A stretch of 64,000 bases of DNA, from assembly GCF_001485215.1 (NCBI RefSeq), contig NZ_BBWW01000001.1, forward strand, positions 3,410,001-3,474,000, written 5' to 3'. The DNA comes from Leptolyngbya sp. NIES-2104 (GTDB lineage Bacteria > Cyanobacteriota > Cyanobacteriia > Leptolyngbyales > Leptolyngbyaceae). Below the pieces are notes generated by a model that was not told the origin of the DNA, did not search any database, and saw nothing but the letters and a program-made list of their open reading frames with translations. Every line of letters starts with the position of its first letter. Position 1 is the stretch's first letter. The position numbers were made by a program, and so were the translations under genes. This document shows positions 43,227-52,334 of this stretch, one piece after another.

Positions 43227-44036
43227 ATGACGACCACTTTGATTCACCCGACCGCTGTGATCCACCCGAATGCCCAACTTCATCCAACCGTCCAAGTTGG
43301 GGCTTATGCAGTGATTGGTGAACACGTCAAAATAGGGGCGGGATCAAGTGTTGGACATCATGCAGTGATCGAAGGCTGGACGGAAATCGGTGAACGAAAT
43401 CAGATTTTTCCTGGAGCCGCGATCGGACTTGAACCGCAAGATTTGAAATACGATGGTTCGCTTGGGTTAGTGCGAATCGGGAACGCCAATCAGATTCGCG
43501 AATTTGTCACGATTCACCGTCCAACCTTTGCCGATCGCATTACGCTCATCGGCAATGGAAACTTACTCATGGCTTATGTCCACGTCGGTCATGAGTGCGT
43601 GATCGAAGATCAGGTGATTATCGCGAATTCGGTACAGATGGCGGGTCACGTTCATATCGAATCGAAAGCTAGATTAAGCGGTGTGTTGGGAATTCATCAA
43701 TTTGTTTGGATTGGGCGACACGCGATGATTGGGGGAATGAGTCGCATTGATCGAGATGTTCCACCGTTTACGATCGTGGAGGGCAATCCTTCGCGGATTC
43801 GGGCATTTCATCAGGTCGGACTTCAGCGATCGGGCTTTACCGCAGAAGAGATTAGTTTATTGAAAAAGGCTTATCGAACCGTGTTTCGATCGGGCTTAAC
43901 GATGAATGAGGCGTTAGAACGATTAGATCTGCTGCCGGAAAATGAGCACATTCAGCATTTTCAGCAATTTATTCAACTCTCTCTATCACCGGGACGTAGA
44001 GGACTGACACCGAGCGCAACTCTGAAATCCGAATGA
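43227..44036 (+). CDS. lpxA: UDP-N-acetylglucosamine acyltransferase
   Basis: The 269-residue protein is a left-handed beta-helix of hexapeptide repeats (IHPTAVIHPNAQLHPTVQVG onward) with the catalytic His in AYVHVGHECVI (about 113-125) and a helical C-terminal domain (about 195-260). It adds the first acyl chain of lipid A. The next gene, lpxB, overlaps its stop by four bases (ATGA), showing coupled translation. Confidence 0.97.
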   Translation: MTTTLIHPTAVIHPNAQLHPTVQVGAYAVIGEHVKIGAGSSVGHHAVIEGWTEIGERNQIFPGAAIGLEPQDLKYDGSLGLVRIGNANQIREFVTIHRPTFADRITLIGNGNLLMAYVHVGHECVIEDQVIIANSVQMAGHVHIESKARLSGVLGIHQFVWIGRHAMIGGMSRIDRDVPPFTIVEGNPSRIRAFHQVGLQRSGFTAEEISLLKKAYRTVFRSGLTMNEALERLDLLPENEHIQHFQQFIQLSLSPGRRGLTPSATLKSE

Positions 44037-45202
44037 AGAAGCGAATTTTTATCAGTACAGGCGAAGTGTCCGGCGATTTGCAAGGGGCGTTGCTGGTGAA
44101 AGCACTGTACCAACAAGCGGAAAAAGCGGGAGCCGAGATCGAGATATTGGCGCTGGGTGGCGATCGGATGGAAGCCGCAGGCGCGAAATTACTCGGAAAT
44201 ACGACGAAGATTGGCTCGATCGGAATCGTCGAAGGCTTGCCGTATCTTTTCCCGACTCTGAGCGTTCAACGTCGAGCAAAACGATATTTACAAGAAAATC
44301 CGCCCGATATTGTAGTGATGATCGATTACAGCGATCCAAACATCAGTATCGGGCTGCACGTTCGTAAACATTTGGCGAATGTGCCGACCGCTTACTTTAT
44401 CGCGCCGCAAGAATGGGTCGTGCGGATTAATGAGAAAAAAACACAGTGGATTGTTCAGATTAGCGACTACATTTATTCGGTCTTTCCCGGTGAAGCAGAA
44501 TACTACAAGTCGAAAGGCGGGAATGCAGTATTAGTCGGGCATCCGTTAGTTGATCGCATGAAGAACGCACCCGATCGCGCTACTGCTCGTGAAAAATTAG
44601 GCATTGCACCGGATCAAACTACGATCGTGCTTCTCCCCGCATCGCGCCAACAAGAAATTAAATACATGATGCCTGTGATCTTCGAGGCAGCACAGCAAAT
44701 TCAATCGAAGGTTCCAGATGTGCGATTTCTGGTGCCGTTGTCGCTGGAGAAATATCGAACTGAGATTGCTCAGGGAATTCAGGATTATCAATTGCAAGCC
44801 GAGATTATTGAAGGATCGCCGCTCGATGCGATCGCAGCTTCAGATTTAGCCATCACCAAAAGCGGAACGGTCAATCTAGAGATTGCCTTACTCAATGTGC
44901 CTCAAGTGATCATGTATCGCTTAGCGCCGATTACGTTTTGGATTGCGAAGAACATTCTCAAGCTCAAAGTTCCGTTTGTTTCGCCACCGAATTTGGTTGA
45001 GATGAAAGAGATTGTGCCTGAGTTTATTCAAAACGAGGCGACTCCGGAGAATTTAGCGCTGTCTGCTTTGGGATTGTTGCAGCCTGAGAAGCGGGAGAAA
45101 ACGATCGCGGATTATCAAGCCATGCGATCGGCTTTAGGCGGCGAAGGAGCTTGCGATCGAGTAGCGCGATCGATTTTGGAACAGTTAGCGATCGTAGTCT
45201 AA
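44033..45202 (+). CDS. lpxB: Lipid A disaccharide synthase
   Basis: The 389-residue enzyme is a GT-B glycosyltransferase (family GT19). It opens with IFISTGEVSGDLQGA and has DYSDPNI, FIAPQEWVVR, VLVGHPLVDRM, LLPASRQQEI and the nucleotide-binding AITKSGTVNLEIAL. It joins lipid X and UDP-diacylglucosamine to give the lipid A disaccharide. It is the last lipid A gene of the cluster; a 47-codon frame follows about 95 bp downstream. Confidence 0.97.
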   Translation: MKKRIFISTGEVSGDLQGALLVKALYQQAEKAGAEIEILALGGDRMEAAGAKLLGNTTKIGSIGIVEGLPYLFPTLSVQRRAKRYLQENPPDIVVMIDYSDPNISIGLHVRKHLANVPTAYFIAPQEWVVRINEKKTQWIVQISDYIYSVFPGEAEYYKSKGGNAVLVGHPLVDRMKNAPDRATAREKLGIAPDQTTIVLLPASRQQEIKYMMPVIFEAAQQIQSKVPDVRFLVPLSLEKYRTEIAQGIQDYQLQAEIIEGSPLDAIAASDLAITKSGTVNLEIALLNVPQVIMYRLAPITFWIAKNILKLKVPFVSPPNLVEMKEIVPEFIQNEATPENLALSALGLLQPEKREKTIADYQAMRSALGGEGACDRVARSILEQLAIVV

Positions 45203-45296
45203 CTCTCAGACGATGATGAAATCCTTCGGTAGTTTGAGGCGGAATACTTAGGGCTTAAACATATTGAAAGTAATTCAAATTTGTTTCAGTCCCGTT

Positions 45297-45440
45297 ATGA
45301 ACGTTCAGTCTCAATACCGTTTCAGTCTTGTTCTGGCTTTGCTCATTGGAATTGGTGCGGTGGTTGGCATCTTCCATTACCAAAACGTTTCGAGCCGATA
45401 TATTTTCCCCATCGACAAAGGCACGCTCAGTATTACGTAG
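45297..45440 (+). CDS. Small single-pass membrane protein (47 residues)
   Basis: The frame begins ATG at 45297 and ends TAG at 45438-45440. The product has a short polar N-terminus (MNVQSQYR), one transmembrane helix (about 9-29; FSLVLALLIGIGAVVGIFHY) and a polar tail ending SRYIFPIDKGTLSIT. Nothing in the sequence indicates a function. It sits between lpxB and raf1 on the same strand. No strong ribosome site is seen, so the gene is plausible but unproven. Confidence 0.5.
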   Translation: MNVQSQYRFSLVLALLIGIGAVVGIFHYQNVSSRYIFPIDKGTLSIT

Positions 45441-45520
45441 TGCGATCGTTCTGAAATCTAAATGATTTTGCTAATCTCCCTTTGCTAATCTGATTGAGGA
45501 TTCACTGGGAAAAACGCGCT

Positions 45521-46573
45521 ATGACTGAGGAATTATCAAACGCAGACGATTTACTATTGTCGCTGCGTCGTAAACAGGGTTCGTGGGTAGAGTGGGCACA
45601 AGCCTGTCAAACTCTGCAAAAATCAGGCTACACGCCAAACGCGATTTTTGAAGCGACTGGATTCGAGCCGATTCACCAAAATCAAATTATCGTGGCGGCG
45701 CAAGTTTACGATTCGATGCTGAAAGTCGGCGTTTCGGATGCGGTACGATCGCATTTTGGAAACAGAGCCAGCGATATTCTCTACGAATTGCGAGTGCTTT
45801 CTCAGACGGAACGGGCAGCCGCAGCCGAATTAGTCTTTGAAAAGGATCTAGACACCGATGAAGTGCATGAAGTAGCTCGTGCGCTAAAAGACTTCTCCCG
45901 GCTGAGTAAAGTGCCGGAAGCCTTCACCACTCATCCAGGGGATGCCGTGGCGTATCAGGCTTGGAAAACGGCGAAAGAGAAGACTGATTTACAAGAGCGA
46001 TCGCGCTACATTGCCAGGGGTCTAAAATTCGCTCACAGTGACACGGCTCGAAAAGCGATCGAAGCGCTTCTCACGGATTTCAGTGTCACACCCAAACGTC
46101 CTGCTCCACGCCTTCCGGTCTACCGGTTGGAATCTGATGATCAACTCCCGCGCATTCTCCCGGTTGCTGGAAAACTTCCGCTGACCGTCTCAGATTTGAA
46201 TGCGGTCCCGATCACCGAAGAAACTGGAGTATTCGCAATCATTCAATTTTCGGGAACGGGCGCATGGATGACAATTCCGGGTTGGCAAGTGATTCGGAGT
46301 GCGGAAGACCCGATCGCAATGTTGTGTGATAGCGATCGACTTCCGAATCCGTTACCGGGCGGGACAGAAGAAGTGATTGTCGTAGTCGATCGCGCTCAGC
46401 GAGACTGGCAAATGGATAGTTATTTTGCGGTTGCCAACGAGGATCAGCTTGAATTGCAGTGGTTTGAGGAAGCGCCCTCGATCGCGCTACTAGGACGAGT
46501 CATTTTAGTGATGCGCCCGAAAAAGGTTCTCGATGAGGATTACTCGACTGAACTTTGGCAAATCGACGAATAA
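45521..46573 (+). CDS. raf1: Rubisco accumulation factor 1
   Basis: The 350-residue protein starts at MTEELSNADDLLLSLRRKQ. It has the Raf1 helical N-domain (about 10-200; WVEWAQACQTLQKSGYTPNA, FEATGFEP) and the beta-sheet dimerisation domain (about 215-350; PVYRLESDDQLPRILPV, WMTIPGWQVIR). Raf1 clamps folded RbcL dimers during Rubisco assembly. The start nine codons downstream of the first in-frame ATG is preferred by family length. Its stop overlaps the terminator of the convergent acsF gene. Confidence 0.95.
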   Translation: MTEELSNADDLLLSLRRKQGSWVEWAQACQTLQKSGYTPNAIFEATGFEPIHQNQIIVAAQVYDSMLKVGVSDAVRSHFGNRASDILYELRVLSQTERAAAAELVFEKDLDTDEVHEVARALKDFSRLSKVPEAFTTHPGDAVAYQAWKTAKEKTDLQERSRYIARGLKFAHSDTARKAIEALLTDFSVTPKRPAPRLPVYRLESDDQLPRILPVAGKLPLTVSDLNAVPITEETGVFAIIQFSGTGAWMTIPGWQVIRSAEDPIAMLCDSDRLPNPLPGGTEEVIVVVDRAQRDWQMDSYFAVANEDQLELQWFEEAPSIALLGRVILVMRPKKVLDEDYSTELWQIDE

Positions 46574-46601
46574 AAAAAGCGGTTCCGATGCTGGAACCGC
46601 T
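46571..46601 (-). terminator. Intrinsic terminator of acsF
   Basis: On the minus strand AGCGGTTCC pairs perfectly with GGAACCGCT around a six-base loop and is followed by seven T. It lies 25 bp beyond the acsF stop and overlaps the raf1 stop codon on the other strand. Confidence 0.9.
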
Positions 46602-46625
46602 ACAAACCAAGGGGTACTTCAGGAC

Positions 46626-47702
46626 TTATCGAACTTGTCCATGTTGAGCCGTCATGTCGATCGGCTTAATGAAATACAGTTTCGCCAGTTGAACCCCGTT
46701 CGAGAGGTAGTAAGGCACTTTCTTCAGTGTCTTGATGAATTTCGGTGCATTTGTGTTGTCGATCGCTCTTAAGTTCTCGTTGTTCTGGATGCAAGTTTCC
46801 AAGCGCTCATAGAACTTCGGATGCTTCACATCGAGGATCACCGGGAACACGCGACCTGCGGTTTCGTTGGTTTTCTCAATCACGGTGTACTCGAATTCGC
46901 GAGTATTTAGCCCGATCGCTTCATAGAAATCGGTGCGCTGAATGTCATTGAGATACATCGTCGCGAACACTGACAGCAAGAAGAACCGACACCACAGTTT
47001 CGCTTTCCAATCGTTCAAGAACTGGGGCTGAGTCCGCATCAACGCATCAAAAAAGTCACCGTGACGGTTCTCATCTTGGCACCAGTTATCAAAGAATTTG
47101 AAAATCGGATAGAGCCGATCTTCAGGATGAGCATTGAGGTGATGAAAAATCGTGATGTAGCGCCAGTAGCCGATCTTCTCAGACAGATAGGTTGCGTAGA
47201 AGATAAACTTCGGCTTGAAGAAAGTATATTTGCGGCTCTTGGTCAGAAAGCCCAAGTCGAGAGAAAGATTGAAATCCGATAATGCTTTGTTCAAGAATCC
47301 AGCGTGACGCGCTTCATCGCGGGACATCAGCGCGAATCCTTCAGCAAGTAACGGATTGCGGTCTTTCAGCTTGCGGGACAGTTCCTTATACAGCAAGAAG
47401 CCTGAGAATTCAGCCGTACAAGAGCGCTCTAGGAATTCGATAAAGACTTTGCGGGTTTCGCCATCAATGTGATCCCAGGATTGTTCAAACTCTTCATCGC
47501 GCACGAAATGGTGGCGATTGTAGTCGTTTCGCAATTCTGCGACCAATGCTTCAAACTCTTCCTCATTGACGGAGAGATCCATCTGCGCCATCTCGTCAAA
47601 GTCGGTGGTGTAGAAGCGCGGCGTGAGAATTGTTTCTTTTGCTGGAACCTTGATTCCGGGGCGCAGTTCTTCAAAGCCTGGTTTTTTAAGGGAATCTACC
47701 AT
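46626..47702 (-). CDS. acsF: Mg-protoporphyrin IX monomethyl ester oxidative cyclase
   Basis: The 358-residue di-iron enzyme starts at [20 protein letters not shown]. The iron ligands are spread over [23 protein letters not shown] and [12 protein letters not shown] (ExxH motifs). It forms the fifth ring of chlorophyll with oxygen, using the product of ChlM, encoded about 10 kb away. An upstream in-frame ATG (47774) adds 24 residues without family support. It ends at a strong terminator, and repeat copy 4 lies upstream, beginning about 200 bp before the start. Confidence 0.96.
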   Translation of the reverse strand: MVDSLKKPGFEELRPGIKVPAKETILTPRFYTTDFDEMAQMDLSVNEEEFEALVAELRNDYNRHHFVRDEEFEQSWDHIDGETRKVFIEFLERSCTAEFSGFLLYKELSRKLKDRNPLLAEGFALMSRDEARHAGFLNKALSDFNLSLDLGFLTKSRKYTFFKPKFIFYATYLSEKIGYWRYITIFHHLNAHPEDRLYPIFKFFDNWCQDENRHGDFFDALMRTQPQFLNDWKAKLWCRFFLLSVFATMYLNDIQRTDFYEAIGLNTREFEYTVIEKTNETAGRVFPVILDVKHPKFYERLETCIQNNENLRAIDNTNAPKFIKTLKKVPYYLSNGVQLAKLYFIKPIDMTAQHGQVR

Positions 47703-47907
47703 GAGTTTTACGCGATGCGCAGTGTGGTCTAAGTGGGTTTGCATGAATGCGGCAAATGATTTTGCCATCAGCATTCTACGTTTTCATTCGCCTATCCAGT
47801 TTACCAAGCTTCCTGCAACGCTTTTTCGCAGTTTTATTAAGAGTTGCAACAGGTCTTTACAATTTGGAACAAGGTACGAGGGGAGGATTTCGTATCTGGT
47901 ACTTGGA

Positions 47908-48112
47908 GGATATTTGAAACGTCTTCGATCGTTGCACTATCCCGCCCTGAAATGGAATTTCGGGCTAATCGGCGCAAGTCCATTAGAAATGGACTAAGAA
48001 CCTGGAACTCCCTCTGAGTCTACTTCAGTAGACTTTCATCGGTTAGTCCGAAATTCATTTCAGGGCGAGAGTACAACGAGAGCGAAGAGACTTTCCATAC
48101 TTTTCAAACATC
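47908..48112 (-). repeat. Quadruple-palindrome intergenic repeat, copy 4 (type A, inverted)
   Basis: The core (47941-48069) has arms CCCTGAAATGGAATTTCGGG and CCGAAATTCATTTCAGGG around AGTCCATTAGAAATGGACT and AGTCTACTTCAGTAGACT. The orientation matches copy 2, including the right-hand block AACGAGAGCGAAGAGACTTT and the outermost TTCAAACATCC, which pairs with GGATATTTGAA at the left end. The element stops four bases before the stop codon of the gyrase-type gene. Confidence 0.9.
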
Positions 48113-48115
48113 CGA

Positions 48116-50692
48116 TTACTCGATCGAGTCTTCATCCCCATACAACACAGGCAAGCTCACATGAGTCACCCGCTCAGTTTTGCTCAGTTTGACCACACGA
48201 GAACCGCGATCGTCTTTCAAACTCAAATCAATGTCATCGACATCAATCCGCGCTAGATGATTCTCATTCGTTAACAAGAACACGAGCGATTGAGGTAACA
48301 CCGCAACAATTCCAGCAACAATATCGGTTTTATTGTTGAAGTGGAAAGATTGAGTTCCCAATTCTCCAGCACTCGCCCGCCTTAAGGCTTTGACTTCCAT
48401 ATGTTTCGCGTAGCCTTGTTCGGAAATCATCAAGAACGTATCATCTTCGTTTGCGATCGCCCATCCGACGAGCCGTTCTTTCTTGCTCACGCGCATTCCA
48501 GTTTGACCTTGAGAAGTTCGAGTTGCGATCGGAATCTGCAAATCATTCACCTCGAATCTCAACACGCGACCGCTCGAAGTTGCTAACAGGACTTGCTCTC
48601 CAACCTGTACCGGACTGACACACAGCAATTGATCGCCTTCTTTGAGCTTCAGTGCGGTCAATCCTCGTCCTGTTAAATCAGTAAATTCAGACAGCGGTAA
48701 TCGTTTGATGCGTCCTTGTTCGGTGAGTAACAGCACAAATTGATCTTCGATTTCGTCGGGCAGGATGAATGTTCCTGCGATCGAGTCTGGTTCTGCTTGT
48801 GCAGCAGGTGGTAAGAGTGCAATCAGCGGTGTTCCTTTCGATTTGCCGTTGTTGGCTTGAGGAATGTCGCGAACTTTTACCGCAAACGCTTTTCCGCTTC
48901 GGGTAAACACAACGAGTGTTTTACCTGTGGTCGTGAAATCGGTTTGCGTCGCGAAATCGTCACCGTCTTCGAGTTCTTTCGTCGCTGTGTCATCGTTGCG
49001 ATTTTTGCTGAGTCGATCGTATGTTTTTGGAACCATGCGCCGCACATATCCACGCTGAGTCACTTCGACGACTGCTTTCTGTTCTTCTTCCTCAAACTCA
49101 AAGGATAAGTTCACGGTCGATCGTGCAGGAGCATCTTCTTTCTCACTCACTTCCGCCGCAACATCTACAGCAGCAATAATCTTCGTGCGTCGATCGTCTC
49201 CGTATTTTTTCTTCAGCGCTCTGAGATCTCTCTTCAGTGATTTGAGCAATTCTCGTCGATCGCTGAGTAACTTATGCAAGTCCTCCATTTTCCCAAGCAG
49301 TTCATCATGCTCGGTTTGCAGGCTTTGACGTTCCATTCCGGTTAGTCTTCGGAGCGGCATCGACAAGATCGCATCCGCTTGTCGATCGCTTAAATCTAAG
49401 CTTTCTTGCAGCTGAACTTTTGCGGTGCCGCCATCGGGAGCATTCCGCAAAATCTCGATCACATCATCTAAGTTTGCCAGCGCTTTTAACCGACCTTCTA
49501 AGACATGAAGCTGATTTTCGGCTTGGTTGTATTCGTTGCGATACTGCCGAGTCAGTGTCTCTTCACGGAATACTAAGAATGAGTTCAATAGCTCTCTCAA
49601 GGTCATCTGTTTCGGTTGACCGTTATCGAGTGCTAAGAGAATCGAGCCGAAATTCGTCTGTAGTGGAGTTTGACGATAGATAGCATTCAGAATTTTGTGA
49701 GGATTCGCATCGCGTCGCAGTTCGATGACCACTCGGATGCCTTCTCGATCGCTTTCATCACGCAGATCACCGATGCCTTCAATCTTGCCTGCGTTCACCA
49801 GTTCGGCAATCTTTTCGATCAGTCCGGCTTTATTAACTTGGTAGGGTAACTCTGTGATGACGATCGCGGTTTTTCGATGTTTACCGCGACCTGTATTAAT
49901 CTCTTCAACATTTGCAATTCCCCGCATCGGGACGCTACCTCGCCCTGTGAGATAAGCTTCCCGAATGCCGCTCGTATCAATGATTTCGCCACCTGTGGGA
50001 AAGTCAGGACCCGGAATCAATGCGAGCAGTTCATCATCCGATAGAGTGGGTCGATCGATCAGTGCGATCAGCCCATCAATCACTTCTCCTAAGTTATGCG
50101 GTGGAATATTCGTTGCCATCCCGACCGCAATCCCTGAACTACCATTCAGTAGCAGAATCGGTAATTGGGCAGGGAGTACAACGGGTTCTTGTTGTGAGTT
50201 ATCAAAGTTACCGACAAAATCGACAGTCGCTTCACTAATTTCATTCAGCAGAGATTCGTTACCGATCGCGGATAATCGCGTTTCGGTGTATCGCATTGCA
50301 GCAGGCGGATCATTATCTACTGATCCGAAGTTTCCATGACCACCGAGTAACGGATAGCGACTAGAGAAATCCTGCACCATTCGCACGAGGGCATCATAGA
50401 CCGCCTGATCGCCGTGAGGATGATACTTACCAAGGACATCCCCGACGACGCGGGCGCATTTTCGATAAGGGCGATCGGGAGTTAACCCCAATTCGTGCAT
50501 TGCGTATAAAATACGACGATGGACAGGCTTCAAGCCATCGCGACTATCGGGGAGTGCCCGCCCCACGATCACGCTCATGGCATATTCCAAATAGGACTGC
50601 TGCATCTCCGTATGTAAGGCAGTCGTGATAACCTGTCCGGTTGGAAGAATGTTTAACTGTTCTGATTGAGATTGAGGTCGCGTCCGAGCCAT
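48116..50692 (-). CDS. gyrA: Type II topoisomerase subunit A (GyrA/ParC)
   Basis: The 858-residue protein starts at [19 protein letters not shown]. The active-site Tyr135 lies in [10 protein letters not shown] and the helix-4 region is [12 protein letters not shown]; Gln96 stands where E. coli GyrA has Ser83. The C-terminal half (about 510-858) is the beta-pinwheel. The GyrA box (QRRGGxG-like), needed for DNA wrapping and supercoiling, is not recognisable: the equivalent stretch reads [20 protein letters not shown]. The protein could therefore be the ParC-like second paralogue of cyanobacteria rather than gyrase proper. An upstream ATG at 50734 lacks family support. Confidence 0.9.
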   Translation of the reverse strand: MARTRPQSQSEQLNILPTGQVITTALHTEMQQSYLEYAMSVIVGRALPDSRDGLKPVHRRILYAMHELGLTPDRPYRKCARVVGDVLGKYHPHGDQAVYDALVRMVQDFSSRYPLLGGHGNFGSVDNDPPAAMRYTETRLSAIGNESLLNEISEATVDFVGNFDNSQQEPVVLPAQLPILLLNGSSGIAVGMATNIPPHNLGEVIDGLIALIDRPTLSDDELLALIPGPDFPTGGEIIDTSGIREAYLTGRGSVPMRGIANVEEINTGRGKHRKTAIVITELPYQVNKAGLIEKIAELVNAGKIEGIGDLRDESDREGIRVVIELRRDANPHKILNAIYRQTPLQTNFGSILLALDNGQPKQMTLRELLNSFLVFREETLTRQYRNEYNQAENQLHVLEGRLKALANLDDVIEILRNAPDGGTAKVQLQESLDLSDRQADAILSMPLRRLTGMERQSLQTEHDELLGKMEDLHKLLSDRRELLKSLKRDLRALKKKYGDDRRTKIIAAVDVAAEVSEKEDAPARSTVNLSFEFEEEEQKAVVEVTQRGYVRRMVPKTYDRLSKNRNDDTATKELEDGDDFATQTDFTTTGKTLVVFTRSGKAFAVKVRDIPQANNGKSKGTPLIALLPPAAQAEPDSIAGTFILPDEIEDQFVLLLTEQGRIKRLPLSEFTDLTGRGLTALKLKEGDQLLCVSPVQVGEQVLLATSSGRVLRFEVNDLQIPIATRTSQGQTGMRVSKKERLVGWAIANEDDTFLMISEQGYAKHMEVKALRRASAGELGTQSFHFNNKTDIVAGIVAVLPQSLVFLLTNENHLARIDVDDIDLSLKDDRGSRVVKLSKTERVTHVSLPVLYGDEDSIE

Positions 50693-50841
50693 GAGCCTGT
50701 TATCCTGCTGAACTTTACAATAGTGAGAAACCAAGCGGTTGCTGAATGTCGATCGCCCGTCCTGAAAATACTAATACAGTTGAGCTACATTACAATCGTT
50801 CTATTTTGCCGTATCCAGTGCGTTTCGTCTGAGGAATTTAT

Positions 50842-51240
50842 ATGCAAACCGTTTTAATTGTGGAGGACGATCTGATTAATGCCAGAGTGTTCTCGAAAAT
50901 CCTGACCAAACGTGGTGGTTTGGCAGTGAAGCATACTGAAAATGTAGATGAAGTTATCCAGATTGCCCAGTCCGGTGAGGCAGACATTATTTTGATGGAT
51001 GTGTCTCTCTCACGCAGTATGTACCAGGGTAAGGCAATGAATGGCATTCAGCTTACTCAACTCTTGAAAGCTGATGACAAAACTGCAAATTTGCCGATTA
51101 TTTTGGTGACGGCGCACGCGATGGAAGGCGATCGAGAAAATTTCCTCAAGCAAAGTGGAGCCGATGGTTATATCTCGAAGCCAGTCGTCGATCATCAAGC
51201 GTTTGTCGAGCAGATCCTGGCATTGCTGCCGAAAGCATAG
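50842..51240 (+). CDS. Single-domain response regulator (CheY/DivK-like)
   Basis: The 132-residue receiver domain has the acidic pair in VEDD (9-10), the phosphorylatable Asp in IILMDVSLS (about 53), Thr in ILVTAHA and Lys in YISKPV. A short insertion (SRSMYQGKAMNGI) follows the phospho-Asp, as in DivK-like and Cph2-associated receivers. With no output domain it must act by protein contact. No histidine kinase is adjacent. Confidence 0.9.
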   Translation: MQTVLIVEDDLINARVFSKILTKRGGLAVKHTENVDEVIQIAQSGEADIILMDVSLSRSMYQGKAMNGIQLTQLLKADDKTANLPIILVTAHAMEGDRENFLKQSGADGYISKPVVDHQAFVEQILALLPKA

Positions 51241-51303
51241 GGGCATGAGCTTAATCTGGATACATCTGTACTATTATTTTAGCGCAGATTTGCTCAAGGC
51301 TTT

Positions 51304-51852
51304 TCAAACATCTGCTAAAAGCCGATCAATTGAAATCGAAAGATCTGGAAATTCTAACGGTGCGATCGCGCCTGAGCTTAAAACCTGCTCTGTTTGGTAT
51401 TTCCCATTCTGTGGATCTCGAAATACGATGATTCGCCGGGCGGCTAGGTTCAAAACCCAATATTCCTGGATACCCGCAGTTGCGTAAATTCCAGCTTTCA
51501 GATCGGTATCTTTCTTTAAACTGGTTTTTGCGACTTCAATCAGTAAGTAGATATCTTCAGCATTGGGATGCCGATCGCGATATTGTTCTTCTGGCAAACA
51601 GACGATCGCGATATCGGGTTCCGGTTCGGAATCTGTCAGCGTAATTGGACCATTGAACCGAACTTCTGCACGACGATCAAGGAGTCGTTCTAGATATCTC
51701 GCTCCTCGTTTTGCAGTGCTGTAGTGAAGTGGCGTTTCTGGACTCATTTCAACAATCTCACCTGCCAACAGTTCTACACAGCGATCGCGCAAAATTCCCG
51801 CTTCAATCATGCGGTGATATTCATCGATCGACCATTTCGCCAACGTTTTCAT
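51304..51852 (-). CDS. Uma2-family PD-(D/E)XK protein
   Basis: The 182-residue protein has the Uma2 signature: a helical start (WSIDEYHRMIEAGIL), VELLAGEIVEM, then the nuclease-like core EPDIAIV, LLIEVAKTSLKKD and KAGIYATAGIQEYWVLNL. Uma2 proteins are greatly expanded in cyanobacteria and their role is unknown, though the restriction-enzyme fold suggests DNA cleavage. It is convergent with the response regulator gene. Confidence 0.85.
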   Translation of the reverse strand: MKTLAKWSIDEYHRMIEAGILRDRCVELLAGEIVEMSPETPLHYSTAKRGARYLERLLDRRAEVRFNGPITLTDSEPEPDIAIVCLPEEQYRDRHPNAEDIYLLIEVAKTSLKKDTDLKAGIYATAGIQEYWVLNLAARRIIVFRDPQNGKYQTEQVLSSGAIAPLEFPDLSISIDRLLADV

Positions 51853-52059
51853 CGTTAACTTAAATGCAGGTTCGCCTTGATTGTAACTTTGTTTGATTAT
51901 GCTACACCGTCTTCGTTCTGCATTACTGACTGTCCCAACTACAAAAGATTGGTCTGGGACGATCGCGTTACTCGTAAAGTTCTAATACAAAGATGAAAAA
52001 AGCCGAAAAAGTATCATAAGATACAAAATATCCCGATTTTCGCTTCAGAGGGTGGTGTT

Positions 52060-52293
52060 ATGGCTCTTGATATTCCGAATTCTGCAACATGGGAAACGCT
52101 ACGATCGATTCCCTGTGCCCCTCGTTTTACTCCGTCGATGTGGGTGCAATTGCTCAATCCACCCACTGCATATAGTTTTGATCAAGCTTGGTTACTGTGC
52201 CAATGTGCTGAAAATCAATGGCTGGCATGGGTTCCAGAGTACGGCGAACTATTGCTGACGACGGATGAGTTTAGCAGTTTGACCGATGATTGA
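52060..52293 (+). CDS. Conserved small cyanobacterial protein (unknown)
   Basis: The 77-residue protein has many Trp residues (SMWVQLLNPP, AWLLCQCAENQWLAWVPEYG) and an acidic end. There is no signal peptide or known motif. The W-x-P-E-Y-G-E-L-L-L pattern looks like a small beta-domain. A terminator follows directly, so it is a real transcription unit. Function unknown. Confidence 0.65.
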   Translation: MALDIPNSATWETLRSIPCAPRFTPSMWVQLLNPPTAYSFDQAWLLCQCAENQWLAWVPEYGELLLTTDEFSSLTDD

Positions 52294-52302
52294 TTGCTAT
52301 CG

Positions 52303-52334
52303 GGAGGATAGAGTTTACCATCCTCCATTTTTTT
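52303..52334 (+). terminator. Intrinsic terminator
   Basis: GGAGGAT (52303-52309) pairs with ATCCTCC (52320-52326) and is followed by seven T. It ends the small gene at 52060 and touches the stop codon of the convergent malic enzyme gene. Confidence 0.85.
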
